Shown here: one piece after another, positions 53,639 to 61,904 of the stretch
Numbering within the stretch: the first letter of the stretch is position 1
How the letters are laid out: every line of letters starts with the position of its first letter
NCBI GenBank assembly: GCA_905479945.1
Contig: CAJQOP010000048.1
Location: 1-64,000, forward strand
Length of the DNA: 64,000 nucleotides
Reading direction: 5' to 3'
Source: an uncultured Glaciecola sp.
Lineage (GTDB): Bacteria; Pseudomonadota; Gammaproteobacteria; Enterobacterales; Alteromonadaceae
Made by a program: the position numbers and the translations under genes
Notes under the pieces: model-generated
The model's input: the letters and a program-made list of their open reading frames with translations, nothing else
The model's database searches: none
Told to the model about the DNA's origin: nothing

Positions 53639-54289
53639 ATGGAAGACAAAAGCATGGAGACCTTAAATGTTAGTCCTGTAGTGTATGTAGTGGACGACGA
53701 CGAAGCTGTTTTAGATTCAGTCGGTTTGTTGCTATCGAGCATAGGAATAGTCAATTCATGTTACATAAGTGCGCAAGCTTTTTTACAGGCTTATTCGAAA
53801 GAGGATTTTAATCGACATCATGGATGTATTTTGCTGGATATTCGGATGCCTCATATTAGTGGAATAGAATGTCAGCACCGGCTTGACGAAATGGATTGCC
53901 AACTGCCAATTATCTTTGTGACTGGTCACGCTGATGTGCCAACTGCAGTAGAAACCATGAAAAATGGTGCCTTTGACTTTATGCAAAAACCTTATAGAGA
54001 GCAGGTGCTAATAGAGTCCATTCAAAAAGCATTATTGCTTAATAAAAGAAACCAAGAGCGGCTCGCTCAAATAAATATGACCAAAGCTAAGTTGGCTAAA
54101 CTAACAACTCGAGAATCTCAAATATTACAATTAATTTTAAGAGGCAAGGCAAATAAAGTGATTGCTATAGAGCTAAGCCTCAGTCAAAGAACTATAGAAA
54201 TCCACAGAGCGCATGTGATGGAAAAAATGGAAGCTAAATCATTAGCTGAACTGATTAAAGTTGTAGTTGATACTCAGCCTTCTAATTAA
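53639..54289 (+). CDS. fixJ: FixJ-like response regulator
   Basis: 216 aa from the ATG at 53639, one base after the fixL stop codon. A GTG at 53627 and an ATG at 53654, the last with GGAAG eight bases upstream, are alternative starts. Receiver domain: VVDDDEAV, phospho-acceptor Asp in CILLDIRMPHISG, Thr in VTGHADV, Lys in MQKPY. A LuxR HTH lies at the C-terminus (LTTRESQILQLILRGKANK, then QRTIEIHRAHVMEKM). Partner of the FixL-like kinase and likely activator of the divergent fixK gene. Confidence 0.92.
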   Translation: MEDKSMETLNVSPVVYVVDDDEAVLDSVGLLLSSIGIVNSCYISAQAFLQAYSKEDFNRHHGCILLDIRMPHISGIECQHRLDEMDCQLPIIFVTGHADVPTAVETMKNGAFDFMQKPYREQVLIESIQKALLLNKRNQERLAQINMTKAKLAKLTTRESQILQLILRGKANKVIAIELSLSQRTIEIHRAHVMEKMEAKSLAELIKVVVDTQPSN

Positions 54290-54349
54290 TCCCCAATATT
54301 TATTTGCTAATAAGTCATTAACTTCTATCGATAAGCATTCAAACCTATT

Positions 54350-54363
54350 TTGATCTGCATCAA
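54350..54363 (+). promoter_or_regulatory. FNR/FixK-type box upstream of the cytochrome gene
   Basis: TTGATCTGCATCAA, an exact TTGAT-N4-ATCAA box. A possible -10 element (TAATAT, 54390-54395) lies about 36 bp after the box centre, the spacing of an FNR class II promoter, upstream of the cytochrome c ATG at 54455. Confidence 0.82.
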
Positions 54364-54454
54364 AGACCTGAGGCCTAAAAGTATTACTCTAATATTAGTT
54401 CGGTATCAGCCATAATTTTATCTGGCAATTAACAAGATATAAGAGGAAATGCAA

Positions 54455-54913
54455 ATGAACAAATATTATAGTTTTTTAATGATAGTTGTAATCATCTCAC
54501 TTAGCGCTTGTGATGCTGGTCGAGATTCGCCAAGAGGGTTTAGTTTGCCTAAAGGAGATGAAGTCAAAGGAAAGCAAGTTTTCATAAAGCATCAGTGTCT
54601 TTCTTGTCATCTAATAGCAGATGTCGAAGACAATGAAATTACTCGTGAATTAGAAGAGCCTATTCAGCTAGGACGAAAAACCGCAAAAGTAATTACCTAT
54701 GCCGAATTGGTTACTAGCATCATTAATCCTTCACATAAAATATCAAGAGGCTATTTGGTCAACTCAGTTGATGAGTCTGGAAATTCAATAATGCGAAATT
54801 ATAACGATGTTATGACCGTGGCTGAGCTAGTCGACCTTGTCACTTATTTGCAGCCTCATTTCAAAGTCACACCAGTTGAGTATTCTCCTTATCGGAACTA
54901 TTACGTGCATTAA
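54455..54913 (+). CDS. Cytochrome c lipoprotein
   Basis: 152 aa from the ATG at 54455, seven bases after AGAGGA. Lipobox LSAC near residue 19, haem motif CLSCH near 48, and a possible axial Met in DVMTVAELVDLVTYL near the C-terminus. Class I type monohaem cytochrome anchored to a membrane as a lipoprotein, facing the periplasm. The exact FNR-type box upstream points to low-oxygen induction. The role in electron transport is not defined by sequence. Confidence 0.88.
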   Translation: MNKYYSFLMIVVIISLSACDAGRDSPRGFSLPKGDEVKGKQVFIKHQCLSCHLIADVEDNEITRELEEPIQLGRKTAKVITYAELVTSIINPSHKISRGYLVNSVDESGNSIMRNYNDVMTVAELVDLVTYLQPHFKVTPVEYSPYRNYYVH

Positions 54914-55051
54914 TATGGTCGATGGCCGTGACAACATAATTTTGCAACAAAACGAAAGAATGGCACAGACCAATAAACAAAAAACCTAATTACCTAAAAT
55001 GGATATAGAGCCTAGTATGAATACAAAACCTAAAAACCAAGGATAATTAAT

Positions 55052-55303
55052 ATGCAATTGGAAAAACACACCTTAATAAACGATTTCCCGGATCATCAAC
55101 ATACAATTCGCCATCTAAAAATGCACGATACGCATTTTGCGAGGTTGTTTAATAACTATCATGAAGTTGAAAGCGAAGTACATCAGATTGAGGAAAACAA
55201 CTCTCCAGTTAAAGATGACTATTTGGAGTCACTCAAGAAACAACGTGTTCATCTAAAGGATGAGCTATTTAGTATGATTCAAAAAACTGAGAACGCACTT
55301 TAG
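55052..55303 (+). CDS. YdcH-family (DUF465) protein
   Basis: 83 aa. The family core is visible in HTIRHLKMHDTHFARLFNNY and LKKQRVHLKDELFSMI, a short helical hairpin. DUF465/YdcH proteins have no firm function. Lies 138 bp after the cytochrome gene and 37 bp before the next cytochrome-type gene in the same direction. Confidence 0.85.
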   Translation: MQLEKHTLINDFPDHQHTIRHLKMHDTHFARLFNNYHEVESEVHQIEENNSPVKDDYLESLKKQRVHLKDELFSMIQKTENAL

Positions 55304-55340
55304 CCCTCAACTTTAATATCTTATAAAAGGAGCAGCACGC

Positions 55341-55817
55341 ATGAAGAAATTAATAATTTCTTTATCGAAAATAATGTTAATTGTGGCTCCTTGTATTTTA
55401 CTCATCGCTGGTTGCAGCAGTCAATTTGCCGCTTCGATGCGCAAAGTAACTTATCCACCGGATTTTGACTATGTTGAGCAAGCTAAGCTTAGATCGGATA
55501 TGGGAAGACTAGCACAGCAAATGCGCCTTTTAGACCAAGCTCTCATTAAACAATACGATCAAGATGACCATCCAACAGTTGACGCTGAAAGCCAACGTCA
55601 GAAAGTCCTATCCGCATTGCAGAGTATGGGAACCATAGCCTCTAAATTAAAAGCGGGAGATGCCGGCGCGAACCATCCGTTTATGCAAGATTATATGCAG
55701 GACTTTGTAGCCAAAATTGACAAAGCGCGTGTGGCTGCATCTTTTGAGCAACCTCGCTATTACTTTGCAGGTAAGATTTCTGGGGGCTGCACAAGTTGCC
55801 ACAAAGTAAATAGGTAA
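55341..55817 (+). CDS. Cytochrome c'-like lipoprotein
   Basis: 158 aa. Lipobox LIAGC near residue 25. The mature part is helical (LRSDMGRLAQQMRLLDQALI; QRQKVLSALQSMGTIASKLK) and ends with GGCTSCHKVNR, a haem motif CTSCH at the extreme C-terminus, the layout of cytochrome c'-type four-helix bundles. Such proteins can bind gases or act in redox defence. AAGGAG precedes the ATG. Part of the plus-strand run after fixLJ. Confidence 0.82.
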   Translation: MKKLIISLSKIMLIVAPCILLIAGCSSQFAASMRKVTYPPDFDYVEQAKLRSDMGRLAQQMRLLDQALIKQYDQDDHPTVDAESQRQKVLSALQSMGTIASKLKAGDAGANHPFMQDYMQDFVAKIDKARVAASFEQPRYYFAGKISGGCTSCHKVNR

Positions 55818-55953
55818 AGCCCTAAAGTTTTTATTTTTGATAGTAAAGTAGCGAACCTTAACGATTCACTATCGGTTTAAGGTCACTTAGTGATTGCGTC
55901 TATAATTATCCAATGGTAAAAGATGTTACTCAGCATAACTAAGCTAGCCATCT

Positions 55954-56721
55954 ATGAAAAAAGAACTTAATAACGAACTAGCATTCAGGTATAGCCGGCA
56001 AATACTGTTGTCAGGATTTGACCTCGAAAAACAAGAAATTCTTATGAACAGCAAGATACTTGTTATTGGTGCGGGAGGGCTTGGATGTGCTGCATCACAA
56101 TATATAGTTGCTGCTGGTATTGGTCAGATAACCATTGTAGATGACGACGTAGTAGAAGTAAGTAATTTGCAGCGTCAGGTGCTGCATTTTGAAGAAAGTA
56201 TTGGCTGCAAAAAGGTCGATTCTGCTAAAAACACCTTAACAAAAATAAATCCGCATGTTGATATCACCACAATAGATAAAAGACTTAGTCACAAAGAGCT
56301 TGAGTCGGCGGTGACAGCGCACGATCTAGTATTAGACTGCACTGATAATTTAGAAACAAGAAATACACTAAATGACATTTGTTATGCGATGAAAAAACCC
56401 CTGGTTTCTGGTGCAGCGATAAGAATGGAAGGACAAATTTTTTGTGTAATTCCTAGTATGAAAACAGCTTGTTACCGATGTCTTAGTCATTATTTTGGTG
56501 AACAAAATTTAAGCTGTGTTGAAGCTGGCGTGATGTCACCCGTGGTAGGCATTGTTGGAGCGTCCCAAGCCAATGAAGCCATCAAAATTTTGACTAGCTT
56601 TGGTCAAATACCTATTAATAAACTGCAAGTATTTGATGCAATAGCATCGAATTGGGAAAGCTTTTTAGTCAAGCCTTTAGAGGATTGCGTAACTTGTGCC
56701 GCTGTGCAAGTAAATGAGTAA
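55954..56721 (+). CDS. MoeB/ThiF-family adenylyltransferase
   Basis: 255 aa, the usual HesA/MoeB/ThiF size. ATP loop VIGAGGLGCAASQY near 34-47, the Asp in VDDDVVEVSNLQRQ near 58-71, the catalytic Cys in LSCVEAGVMSP, and two Zn-binding Cys pairs (CYRCLS and CVTCAA). It adenylates the C-terminal Gly of a sulfur-carrier protein for molybdopterin or thiamine biosynthesis; which one cannot be told from sequence. Lies after the cytochromes with no clear terminator between. Confidence 0.9.
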   Translation: MKKELNNELAFRYSRQILLSGFDLEKQEILMNSKILVIGAGGLGCAASQYIVAAGIGQITIVDDDVVEVSNLQRQVLHFEESIGCKKVDSAKNTLTKINPHVDITTIDKRLSHKELESAVTAHDLVLDCTDNLETRNTLNDICYAMKKPLVSGAAIRMEGQIFCVIPSMKTACYRCLSHYFGEQNLSCVEAGVMSPVVGIVGASQANEAIKILTSFGQIPINKLQVFDAIASNWESFLVKPLEDCVTCAAVQVNE

Positions 56722-56742
56722 AGGTTTGAGTGCGTGCATGTA

Positions 56743-56790
56743 TGAGTATGTGAGTATGTGAGTATCTGACCATCTGACTATCTGACTATC
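56743..56790. repeat. Six 8-bp units after the MoeB gene
   Basis: TGAGTATG twice, TGAGTATC, TGACCATC and TGACTATC twice lie head to tail just past the stop codon. Short tandem repeat of unknown role. Confidence 0.8.
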
Positions 56791-56879
56791 TGATAACACT
56801 AAATTGTCTCGCACCTTTACCAAAATTTATAAGCAGTAGTAAAAGTGCGAAACAGGCATAACGATATTACAATTAACGA

Positions 56880-57668
56880 TTAACCTCTATTGAATAAGTC
56901 TTTCAACTTATCCTTGGCTTTATCCTTTAATTTATCTTTTTCTTCGTTTACCTTTTCCATCGCTTTTTTCTTCGCCTCTTCAGCTAGACGTTTCTTCGCC
57001 TCTGCTTTAGCTTGCGCAATTATGTTGTCGAGCATCTTGTTGAAGATAGCAACTCCAACTTGATCTGCCGGCAAGCCGTTTGGTTTGCCAATTGAGCCGG
57101 CGTTAAAAGTAGGAAGTTCAACTTCATAAACTTTTTGCTCTATTTGCAGGTCACCTGTATCCAGCTTTTCAAAATTAAGCATCAAACGAACTTTACTCAC
57201 AGAGACATTCTCCACAATCACTAATGGATTAGCGCCACCGGTCTGCTCTGGCTCTTGCTCATCACTTTTAGGAAGGTTCTTCATGAGATTATTTTTCAGC
57301 GCTAATAGATTGCCATCTCCTGACGCATCAACTTCATAAAGAATTTCAGGGGCATTGACGCTAACAGTTTGTACTGTATAAGGTTCACTTGTTACGTTGC
57401 CTAAGTCGAGTGTTATAGATTCGAGGCTAAATGCATTTGCCTTGCTAAAACCTTCTGGATTTTCAATATTCAAATCGTTGATAGTTAAACGACCATCTGC
57501 CAACGCTAATTCAACACTAAGCACTGACACAGGGCTCCCAATGTATTTACTGCCCTGTTGCTCTATTTGTTGTTTAATGAAGTCACCCGCACCACTAAGC
57601 ATGTACCAAGCGCCGCCCGCAATGAGCACAGCAAACAAAACAATTATAATTAAGCCTTTTTTCATCAC
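56880..57668 (-). CDS. AsmA/DUF748-like membrane-anchored protein
   Basis: 262 aa. An N-terminal helix (KKGLIIIVLFAVLIAGGAWY) anchors the protein. The rest is a short AsmA-like periplasmic segment: INDLNIENPEGFSKANAFSL, ITLDLGNVTSEPYTVQTVSV, then a beta region. The C-terminal 55 residues are a Lys/Glu/Ala-rich helix (AKKRLAEEAKKKAMEKVNEE) not usual for the family core. Related proteins help move phospholipids between membranes, but such a role for this short form is inference. DUF3185 lies 70 bp upstream in the same direction. Confidence 0.72.
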   Translation of the reverse strand: MMKKGLIIIVLFAVLIAGGAWYMLSGAGDFIKQQIEQQGSKYIGSPVSVLSVELALADGRLTINDLNIENPEGFSKANAFSLESITLDLGNVTSEPYTVQTVSVNAPEILYEVDASGDGNLLALKNNLMKNLPKSDEQEPEQTGGANPLVIVENVSVSKVRLMLNFEKLDTGDLQIEQKVYEVELPTFNAGSIGKPNGLPADQVGVAIFNKMLDNIIAQAKAEAKKRLAEEAKKKAMEKVNEEKDKLKDKAKDKLKDLFNRG

Positions 57669-57739
57669 TTTCTCCTTTTACTTTTAAATTTTCCTATAAT
57701 TTCAGGATAAGTTTGAAATTATGGGTTTGTTTAGAAAGA

Positions 57740-57931
57740 CTATTTAAGCTTGAACGCACCAAATACTATGAGAATGGCGCCGCCAATTAATCCCAGCCAT
57801 GCTTCTATTGGTGTGTCACCGCTAAACGCGCGTTCAAACGCTGCTCCAGCACTATCATATACATCGTATCCCCAAACACACAATGCGATCCCTATGATAA
57901 TTAGAATGACCCCGAGCAATTTACTATTCAT
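57740..57931 (-). CDS. DUF3185 small membrane protein
   Basis: 63 aa with two predicted helices (LLGVILIIIGIALCVWGYDVY and AWLGLIGGAILIVFGAFKLK) and the intervening SFERAF-like loop of the DUF3185 family. Function unknown. Same strand as the AsmA-like gene, 70 bp apart. Confidence 0.8.
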   Translation of the reverse strand: MNSKLLGVILIIIGIALCVWGYDVYDSAGAAFERAFSGDTPIEAWLGLIGGAILIVFGAFKLK

Positions 57932-58104
57932 ATGTATTCCTTTCGTATTTTAAGTAATGTTAGCAGTATTAAATGCTTGTTGCACAAAGCAATGGTGCTC
58001 ACTTGAGTTTAAAGCTTGCTTGACTGCTCCCTACAAGAAATAGCTTTAAGCTAAGTTGAAGTGTCAGCTTTCTTTACAAGGCCTAAACCGCAGCGCCTGA
58101 AAAT

Positions 58105-58155
58105 TTGATTTATCCCATATAAATCAAGATGATAAAAACATGGCCTGATTTATGC
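58105..58155 (+). promoter_or_regulatory. Inverted repeat and possible sigma-54 promoter
   Basis: TTGATTTA (58105-58112) and TAAATCAA (58120-58127) are exact reverse complements with a 7-bp spacer. Just downstream, TGGCCTGATTTATGCTT holds GG at 58142-58143 and GC at 58154-58155, the 10-bp spacing of a -24/-12 promoter, although the rest matches the consensus weakly. Sigma-54 promoters are known for PEP-CTERM genes, which makes the site plausible for the gene starting at 58223. Confidence 0.45.
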
Positions 58156-58222
58156 TTAGTTGAAAACTGAATATGTGGAATTTAAAAATCACATGAAATT
58201 TCAATTTACGAGAGAAAAGCAA

Positions 58223-58984
58223 ATGACAATTAAAAAATTAGCCGCGGTTTTATTGGGAAGTATAGTTGCTATCTCTTCAGCGCAAGCAGCACTTATAAGT
58301 TCAAACATCGCCTACGGCGCAGCAAATGCAGCAGCAGCAGAAACTGCTTTTTTAGATGGCTCTTTGAGTTACGAAACAGAAGATTTCAGTAGTTTTGGTA
58401 TTGATATGACTTCAGTTTTAACCGGTACTCAGCAAGAAATGTATATCAGAAGCCAGCCTTCATTCTCTACCATCGCTGGAACTTTTACGGTTTTAGAAAA
58501 TGCTAGGAATGATAGCGGGGAAGTAAATCCAGATAATTTGATGATCGAAAGCATCGCAACTGGTGAGTTTGGTCGTGACATTTCAAAGGCCGCTAACGAT
58601 TTTTGGTTAGACAGCAATGACACACGCCAGGTAACTTGGGATTTAGCCGGAGTAAACGGTAGTTATGATAGCTTAGGTTTTTACCTTATTGATGCAAACG
58701 ACAATGGCGCTCGTTTAGTACTTCGTTATAGCGGTGGCACAAGTGAAGACATCGCACTAAATTACAGCTTGCCAAACGGTAACGTAGCTTACATTAGCGT
58801 TTTTGCAGACACGTCAATATCAACAGCGTCCATTGTTTTTGATAATAACGGCGACACAGATCGCAATACTAACGATGGCTGGGCAATTGACAACGTTACA
58901 GTTGCTAAAGTTCCAGAGCCAACTGCTATTGCAATATTTGCTCTTGGTCTACTAGGATTAGTTGCCGCTCGCAAGCGTCTATAA
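58223..58984 (+). CDS. PEP-CTERM sorting-domain protein
   Basis: 253 aa from the ATG at 58223 (GAGAG upstream; the ORF-track TTG lies in front of the signal peptide). Signal peptide MTIKKLAAVLLGSIVAISSA. The body is a beta-rich, Asn/Asp/Ser-rich domain (DTRQVTWDLAGVNGSYDSLG, DNNGARLVLRYSG). The C-terminus is a canonical PEP-CTERM tail: VPEPTAIAIFALGLLGL followed by VAARKRL. Such proteins are processed by an exosortase and tied to exopolysaccharide; the exosortase is not in the window. Ends with a strong terminator. Confidence 0.88.
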   Translation: MTIKKLAAVLLGSIVAISSAQAALISSNIAYGAANAAAAETAFLDGSLSYETEDFSSFGIDMTSVLTGTQQEMYIRSQPSFSTIAGTFTVLENARNDSGEVNPDNLMIESIATGEFGRDISKAANDFWLDSNDTRQVTWDLAGVNGSYDSLGFYLIDANDNGARLVLRYSGGTSEDIALNYSLPNGNVAYISVFADTSISTASIVFDNNGDTDRNTNDGWAIDNVTVAKVPEPTAIAIFALGLLGLVAARKRL

Positions 58985-59010
58985 TTAATTCTAAATAGTT
59001 AAGAAATAAA

Positions 59011-59035
59011 AAAACCGGTTTTTACCGGTTTTTTT
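59011..59035 (+). terminator. Rho-independent terminator
   Basis: AAAACCGGT and ACCGGTTTT with a 4-nt loop, followed by further T, 26 bp after the PEP-CTERM stop codon. Confidence 0.92.
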
Positions 59036-59249
59036 ATGTCCGCTTATTGCTAAATGTAAGGTCTTATCTTTGTACTTTCCCTGAAAAGTACTGCTTACCG
59101 CCTGTTCTAGCATCGTTTCCACAAAAGTGTGATAGTAAAAATTTGTAATAAATTTTTACATCTTACTTTTTAAACTTAACAACCTTTCTTGATTTATGTA
59201 CGACTATAAGTATGCGACTAATCGCAATAACTTAATTCTCGGAGTCATA

Positions 59250-59627
59250 ATGAATATTTCTAAAGTAAAAGTACTACTCGTAGCCTTAGCACTTACCACT
59301 GCAAACTTAGCAAGTGCAGGCGATAGCCTAACATACGTAGCAAGTGACAATTCAATTGAAAGCAAGCTTTGTGTAGCCGCTGCAACGGCCTCAAAAACCC
59401 GCGTGAATACTATAGTCAAACAAGTATCATCGACTAAACTTACGCGTAAAAATTACACGCTAGTTGCCAATGAACTTAGCTGTAACGGGATTAACATTGC
59501 TGACTTCGCAGCGCAGGCAGGCAACATTGCAGTTGCTAACAAGTTAAAGTCATATCGTACTAAGAATGTAGAAATTCGTGATATAGCGTCTACCTTTACT
59601 GGCAGTGTAAGCGTTAGCGGCGAGTAG
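59250..59627 (+). CDS. DUF3718 secreted protein
   Basis: 125 aa from the ATG at 59250, five bases after GGAG. Signal peptide (NISKVKVLLVALALTTANLA, cleavage near ASA-GD). The mature part has a conserved-looking Cys pair (SKLCVAAATASKTRVN and NELSCNGINIADFAAQ) typical of DUF3718 proteins of marine gammaproteobacteria. Function unknown. Followed by a nested hairpin region. Confidence 0.75.
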   Translation: MNISKVKVLLVALALTTANLASAGDSLTYVASDNSIESKLCVAAATASKTRVNTIVKQVSSTKLTRKNYTLVANELSCNGINIADFAAQAGNIAVANKLKSYRTKNVEIRDIASTFTGSVSVSGE

Positions 59628-59638
59628 TTGAACTTAAT

Positions 59639-59717
59639 AGGTGCTTTGATTCCCTGCTAGCAGTTTAGCTTGTAATCAAAGCCTTAGCCGGCGCTTTGGT
59701 CTTTGTATTTAGCACCT
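59639..59717 (+). ncRNA. Nested hairpins after the DUF3718 gene, possible structured RNA
   Basis: Outer arms AGGTGCT (59639-59645) and AGCACCT (59711-59717) enclose GCTTTGATT (59643-59651) with AATCAAAGC (59674-59682) and CTGCTAGCAG (59654-59663). The outer and middle arms share a few bases, so they may be alternative folds. No long T-run. It could be a 3'-end structure or a small RNA; no transcript evidence. Confidence 0.3.
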
Positions 59718-59823
59718 AAGTATTTTCTTGATGCCCGACAAATCGCTACCCTAACTTCAGTAGCAGCACGTAATTTGCTTAATTTAAATTGATGCCATTA
59801 CTGAGCAACTTTGACTGCACTTC

Positions 59824-61659
59824 CTATTTTGAAGATGAAAAAATAGGCTCGACGTTTTTGATCCATTCCAATGGCCATTCTAGAGTAGCAAAATGTTCCA
59901 GCTTTGACCTTGATTGTGCCGATTTTCCTGTCAGGATATCGATTTTTGCTTCCACTAAAATCAATCCAGGAATGACATAATTCACTGTCTGAAATTTTTC
60001 CATCTGTAGGGTCAGTGATTGCATCATTTTTTGATAGCCAAGCTGATTGTTTGCCTGCTGATAACAGTCAGCCATATTGGCTAGATGTGATATCCCCCAG
60101 GCTGCTACGTTAAATTTTCCGTGTAATTCAAAATCGTCTAGTAGAACCGACTCATATAATGGCATGGACGCAGAGCAATCACCTGCAAAATAATAATTCA
60201 GTGCCAAAACCAAAATGACTGACTTGTTTTTCGGCCATTTTTTAGCAGTAGACTCAAGCTCTAACAACCATTCTTCATGGGTTTCCTTTTGCATATTAAT
60301 CAGCGTTTTCAACTGTAGCTCCAAGTAACCACCGCCTCCATAAGTGGCAATTTGATTTTGCAGACTGTCAGCCTTTTCAACGTTTCCTTGCCAAAGCGCA
60401 TCCGTGGATTCAGCGGTTATCCAATAGATATTGTTATCGGCTAATTGTTTCTTTGCTGCCAGCATATGCTTTTGGACTTTTTGTGGCTGGTTGATAAAAC
60501 GATAAAAGTTGGCGATCCCCAAATGACACGCAGGATAGTCAGGAAGCAGCGCCACACAATGCTCAAATTGTTTTAATGCGTCATTGAGCTGACCCGTAAT
60601 AAATAACGAGTCTGCAACGGCAAAGTTAGTAATGGCAGACATTGGATTTCTGGCCAGGGCAATTTGAAAATGATCCAATGCTTGTTCATGTTTGTCTTGC
60701 AGCCATAACAAATAACCATAATTGTGATGGGCTAGATGTAAAGCTGGATCCAAATTGAGAGCCGTAATGAAAGCTTCTTCCGCTTCGGGAAACGCCCTAT
60801 AGTTTAAATGCAGCAGTCCTTGTGCAGTGTGTGCTAGTGCCAAAAAGGGGTCGACCTCCAATGCCCGATCTATAGCAGCTTGGGCAATGTCGCGCGCCTG
60901 GGCTGATGGGATAACTCGATACTGAAATAGCACCATGGTATTTAGTGCAATAGAGACATGTGCAAGTGCATAATCCGGTTGTAACTCAACTGCAGTTTCA
61001 AATTCTTGTATGGCCTTTTTACTATATTCAACGGTGGCTTTGGCTGCCATGGCATTTCCACGTAAATAATGCATGTAAGCATCGCCATGCTGCGGATGTA
61101 TTCGAAGTTTTCCAGCAGGAATTTGCGCGTAGTCTGGTAACAAAGAATCTACAATTGATAGACTAATATCCTGTTGTAATTTAAAAACCTCATTTTCGGT
61201 AAAATCAAATACTTTGGACCACAAATGTGTACCCGTTGTTGCCTTGATTAACTGAATGGTAACTCTTAACTGGTCTCCTGACTTCCTGATAGAGCCTTCC
61301 AAAACAAATTGGCTATTGAGTTTATTAGCAATGGTTTTGACATCCAGGCCTTTATCTCTGAATGCAAAAGAGGATGTTCGCGAAACAACAGCTAACTCAG
61401 GGATCGCAGTCAATTGATGGATGATTTCTTCTGACAAGCCATCAGCAAAGTAACTTAAATTCGGTTCTGAATCGTAAACATCAAAGGGCAAAACAGCAAT
61501 CGAAGGCTGCATAACAATTTCTGCTGAAGGAGTACTCTTTTCCTCACTCGGTTTGTTAACCCAATAAGCCATCATTGAAATAACAACAATGAAACTGATA
61601 CACACAATAGCGATAGCTTGCCATTTCAAGTTCTTGGTTCTAGTACGGAGTTCTTGCAA
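59824..61659 (-). CDS. Membrane TolB-like/TPR part of the broken regulator
   Basis: 611-codon open frame from a TTG directly after the TAA. It has a membrane helix (about 13-33, WQAIAIVCISFIVVISMMAY), a TolB/FlgO-like region with IAVLPFDVYDSEPNLSYFAD (about 54-175), and about eight TPR units (190-520; ALAHTAQGLLHLNYRAFPEA, LHLAHHNYGYLLWLQDKHEQ). The long intact frame shows that this part has decayed little. No ribosome binding site is clear at the TTG, so independent translation is doubtful. Confidence 0.6.
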   Translation of the reverse strand: MQELRTRTKNLKWQAIAIVCISFIVVISMMAYWVNKPSEEKSTPSAEIVMQPSIAVLPFDVYDSEPNLSYFADGLSEEIIHQLTAIPELAVVSRTSSFAFRDKGLDVKTIANKLNSQFVLEGSIRKSGDQLRVTIQLIKATTGTHLWSKVFDFTENEVFKLQQDISLSIVDSLLPDYAQIPAGKLRIHPQHGDAYMHYLRGNAMAAKATVEYSKKAIQEFETAVELQPDYALAHVSIALNTMVLFQYRVIPSAQARDIAQAAIDRALEVDPFLALAHTAQGLLHLNYRAFPEAEEAFITALNLDPALHLAHHNYGYLLWLQDKHEQALDHFQIALARNPMSAITNFAVADSLFITGQLNDALKQFEHCVALLPDYPACHLGIANFYRFINQPQKVQKHMLAAKKQLADNNIYWITAESTDALWQGNVEKADSLQNQIATYGGGGYLELQLKTLINMQKETHEEWLLELESTAKKWPKNKSVILVLALNYYFAGDCSASMPLYESVLLDDFELHGKFNVAAWGISHLANMADCYQQANNQLGYQKMMQSLTLQMEKFQTVNYVIPGLILVEAKIDILTGKSAQSRSKLEHFATLEWPLEWIKNVEPIFSSSK

Positions 61660-61902
61660 TTACTGTACTTGTTGACCCAGTCGATATCCTTTTTTGGGTA
61701 CAGTGAGCAGATATTTGGGTTCCTGCGGGTTGTCCTCCAAAACTTTGCGCAAATTGGCAATTAAATTATAGAGGACATGATCAGCAATGATCTGATTTTT
61801 CCAGACTGCACTAAAAATGTCATCACGCGAGACCAATTGGCCATCAGCCTTAGCCAAAACTAATAATACATCCATTGCTTTGGGTTCAAGCTTTGGGTTC
61901 AA
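61660..61902 (-). pseudogene. Winged-helix fragment of the broken regulator
   Basis: An 80-codon frame that starts inside the 13-bp duplication. It carries most of a winged-helix DNA-binding domain (VSRDDIFSAVWKNQIIADHV, LIANLRKVLEDNPQEPKYL, then VPKKGYRLG) and stops at the TAA. It lacks the first strands of the domain, which lie upstream in another frame. Confidence 0.75.
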
Positions 61903-61904
61903 GC
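61879..61904. repeat. 13-bp tandem duplication that shifts the frame
   Basis: TTTGGGTTCAAGC occurs twice head to tail, without mismatch (61879-61891 and 61892-61904). Thirteen is not a multiple of three, and its position explains the frame break in the winged-helix gene. Confidence 0.92.
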
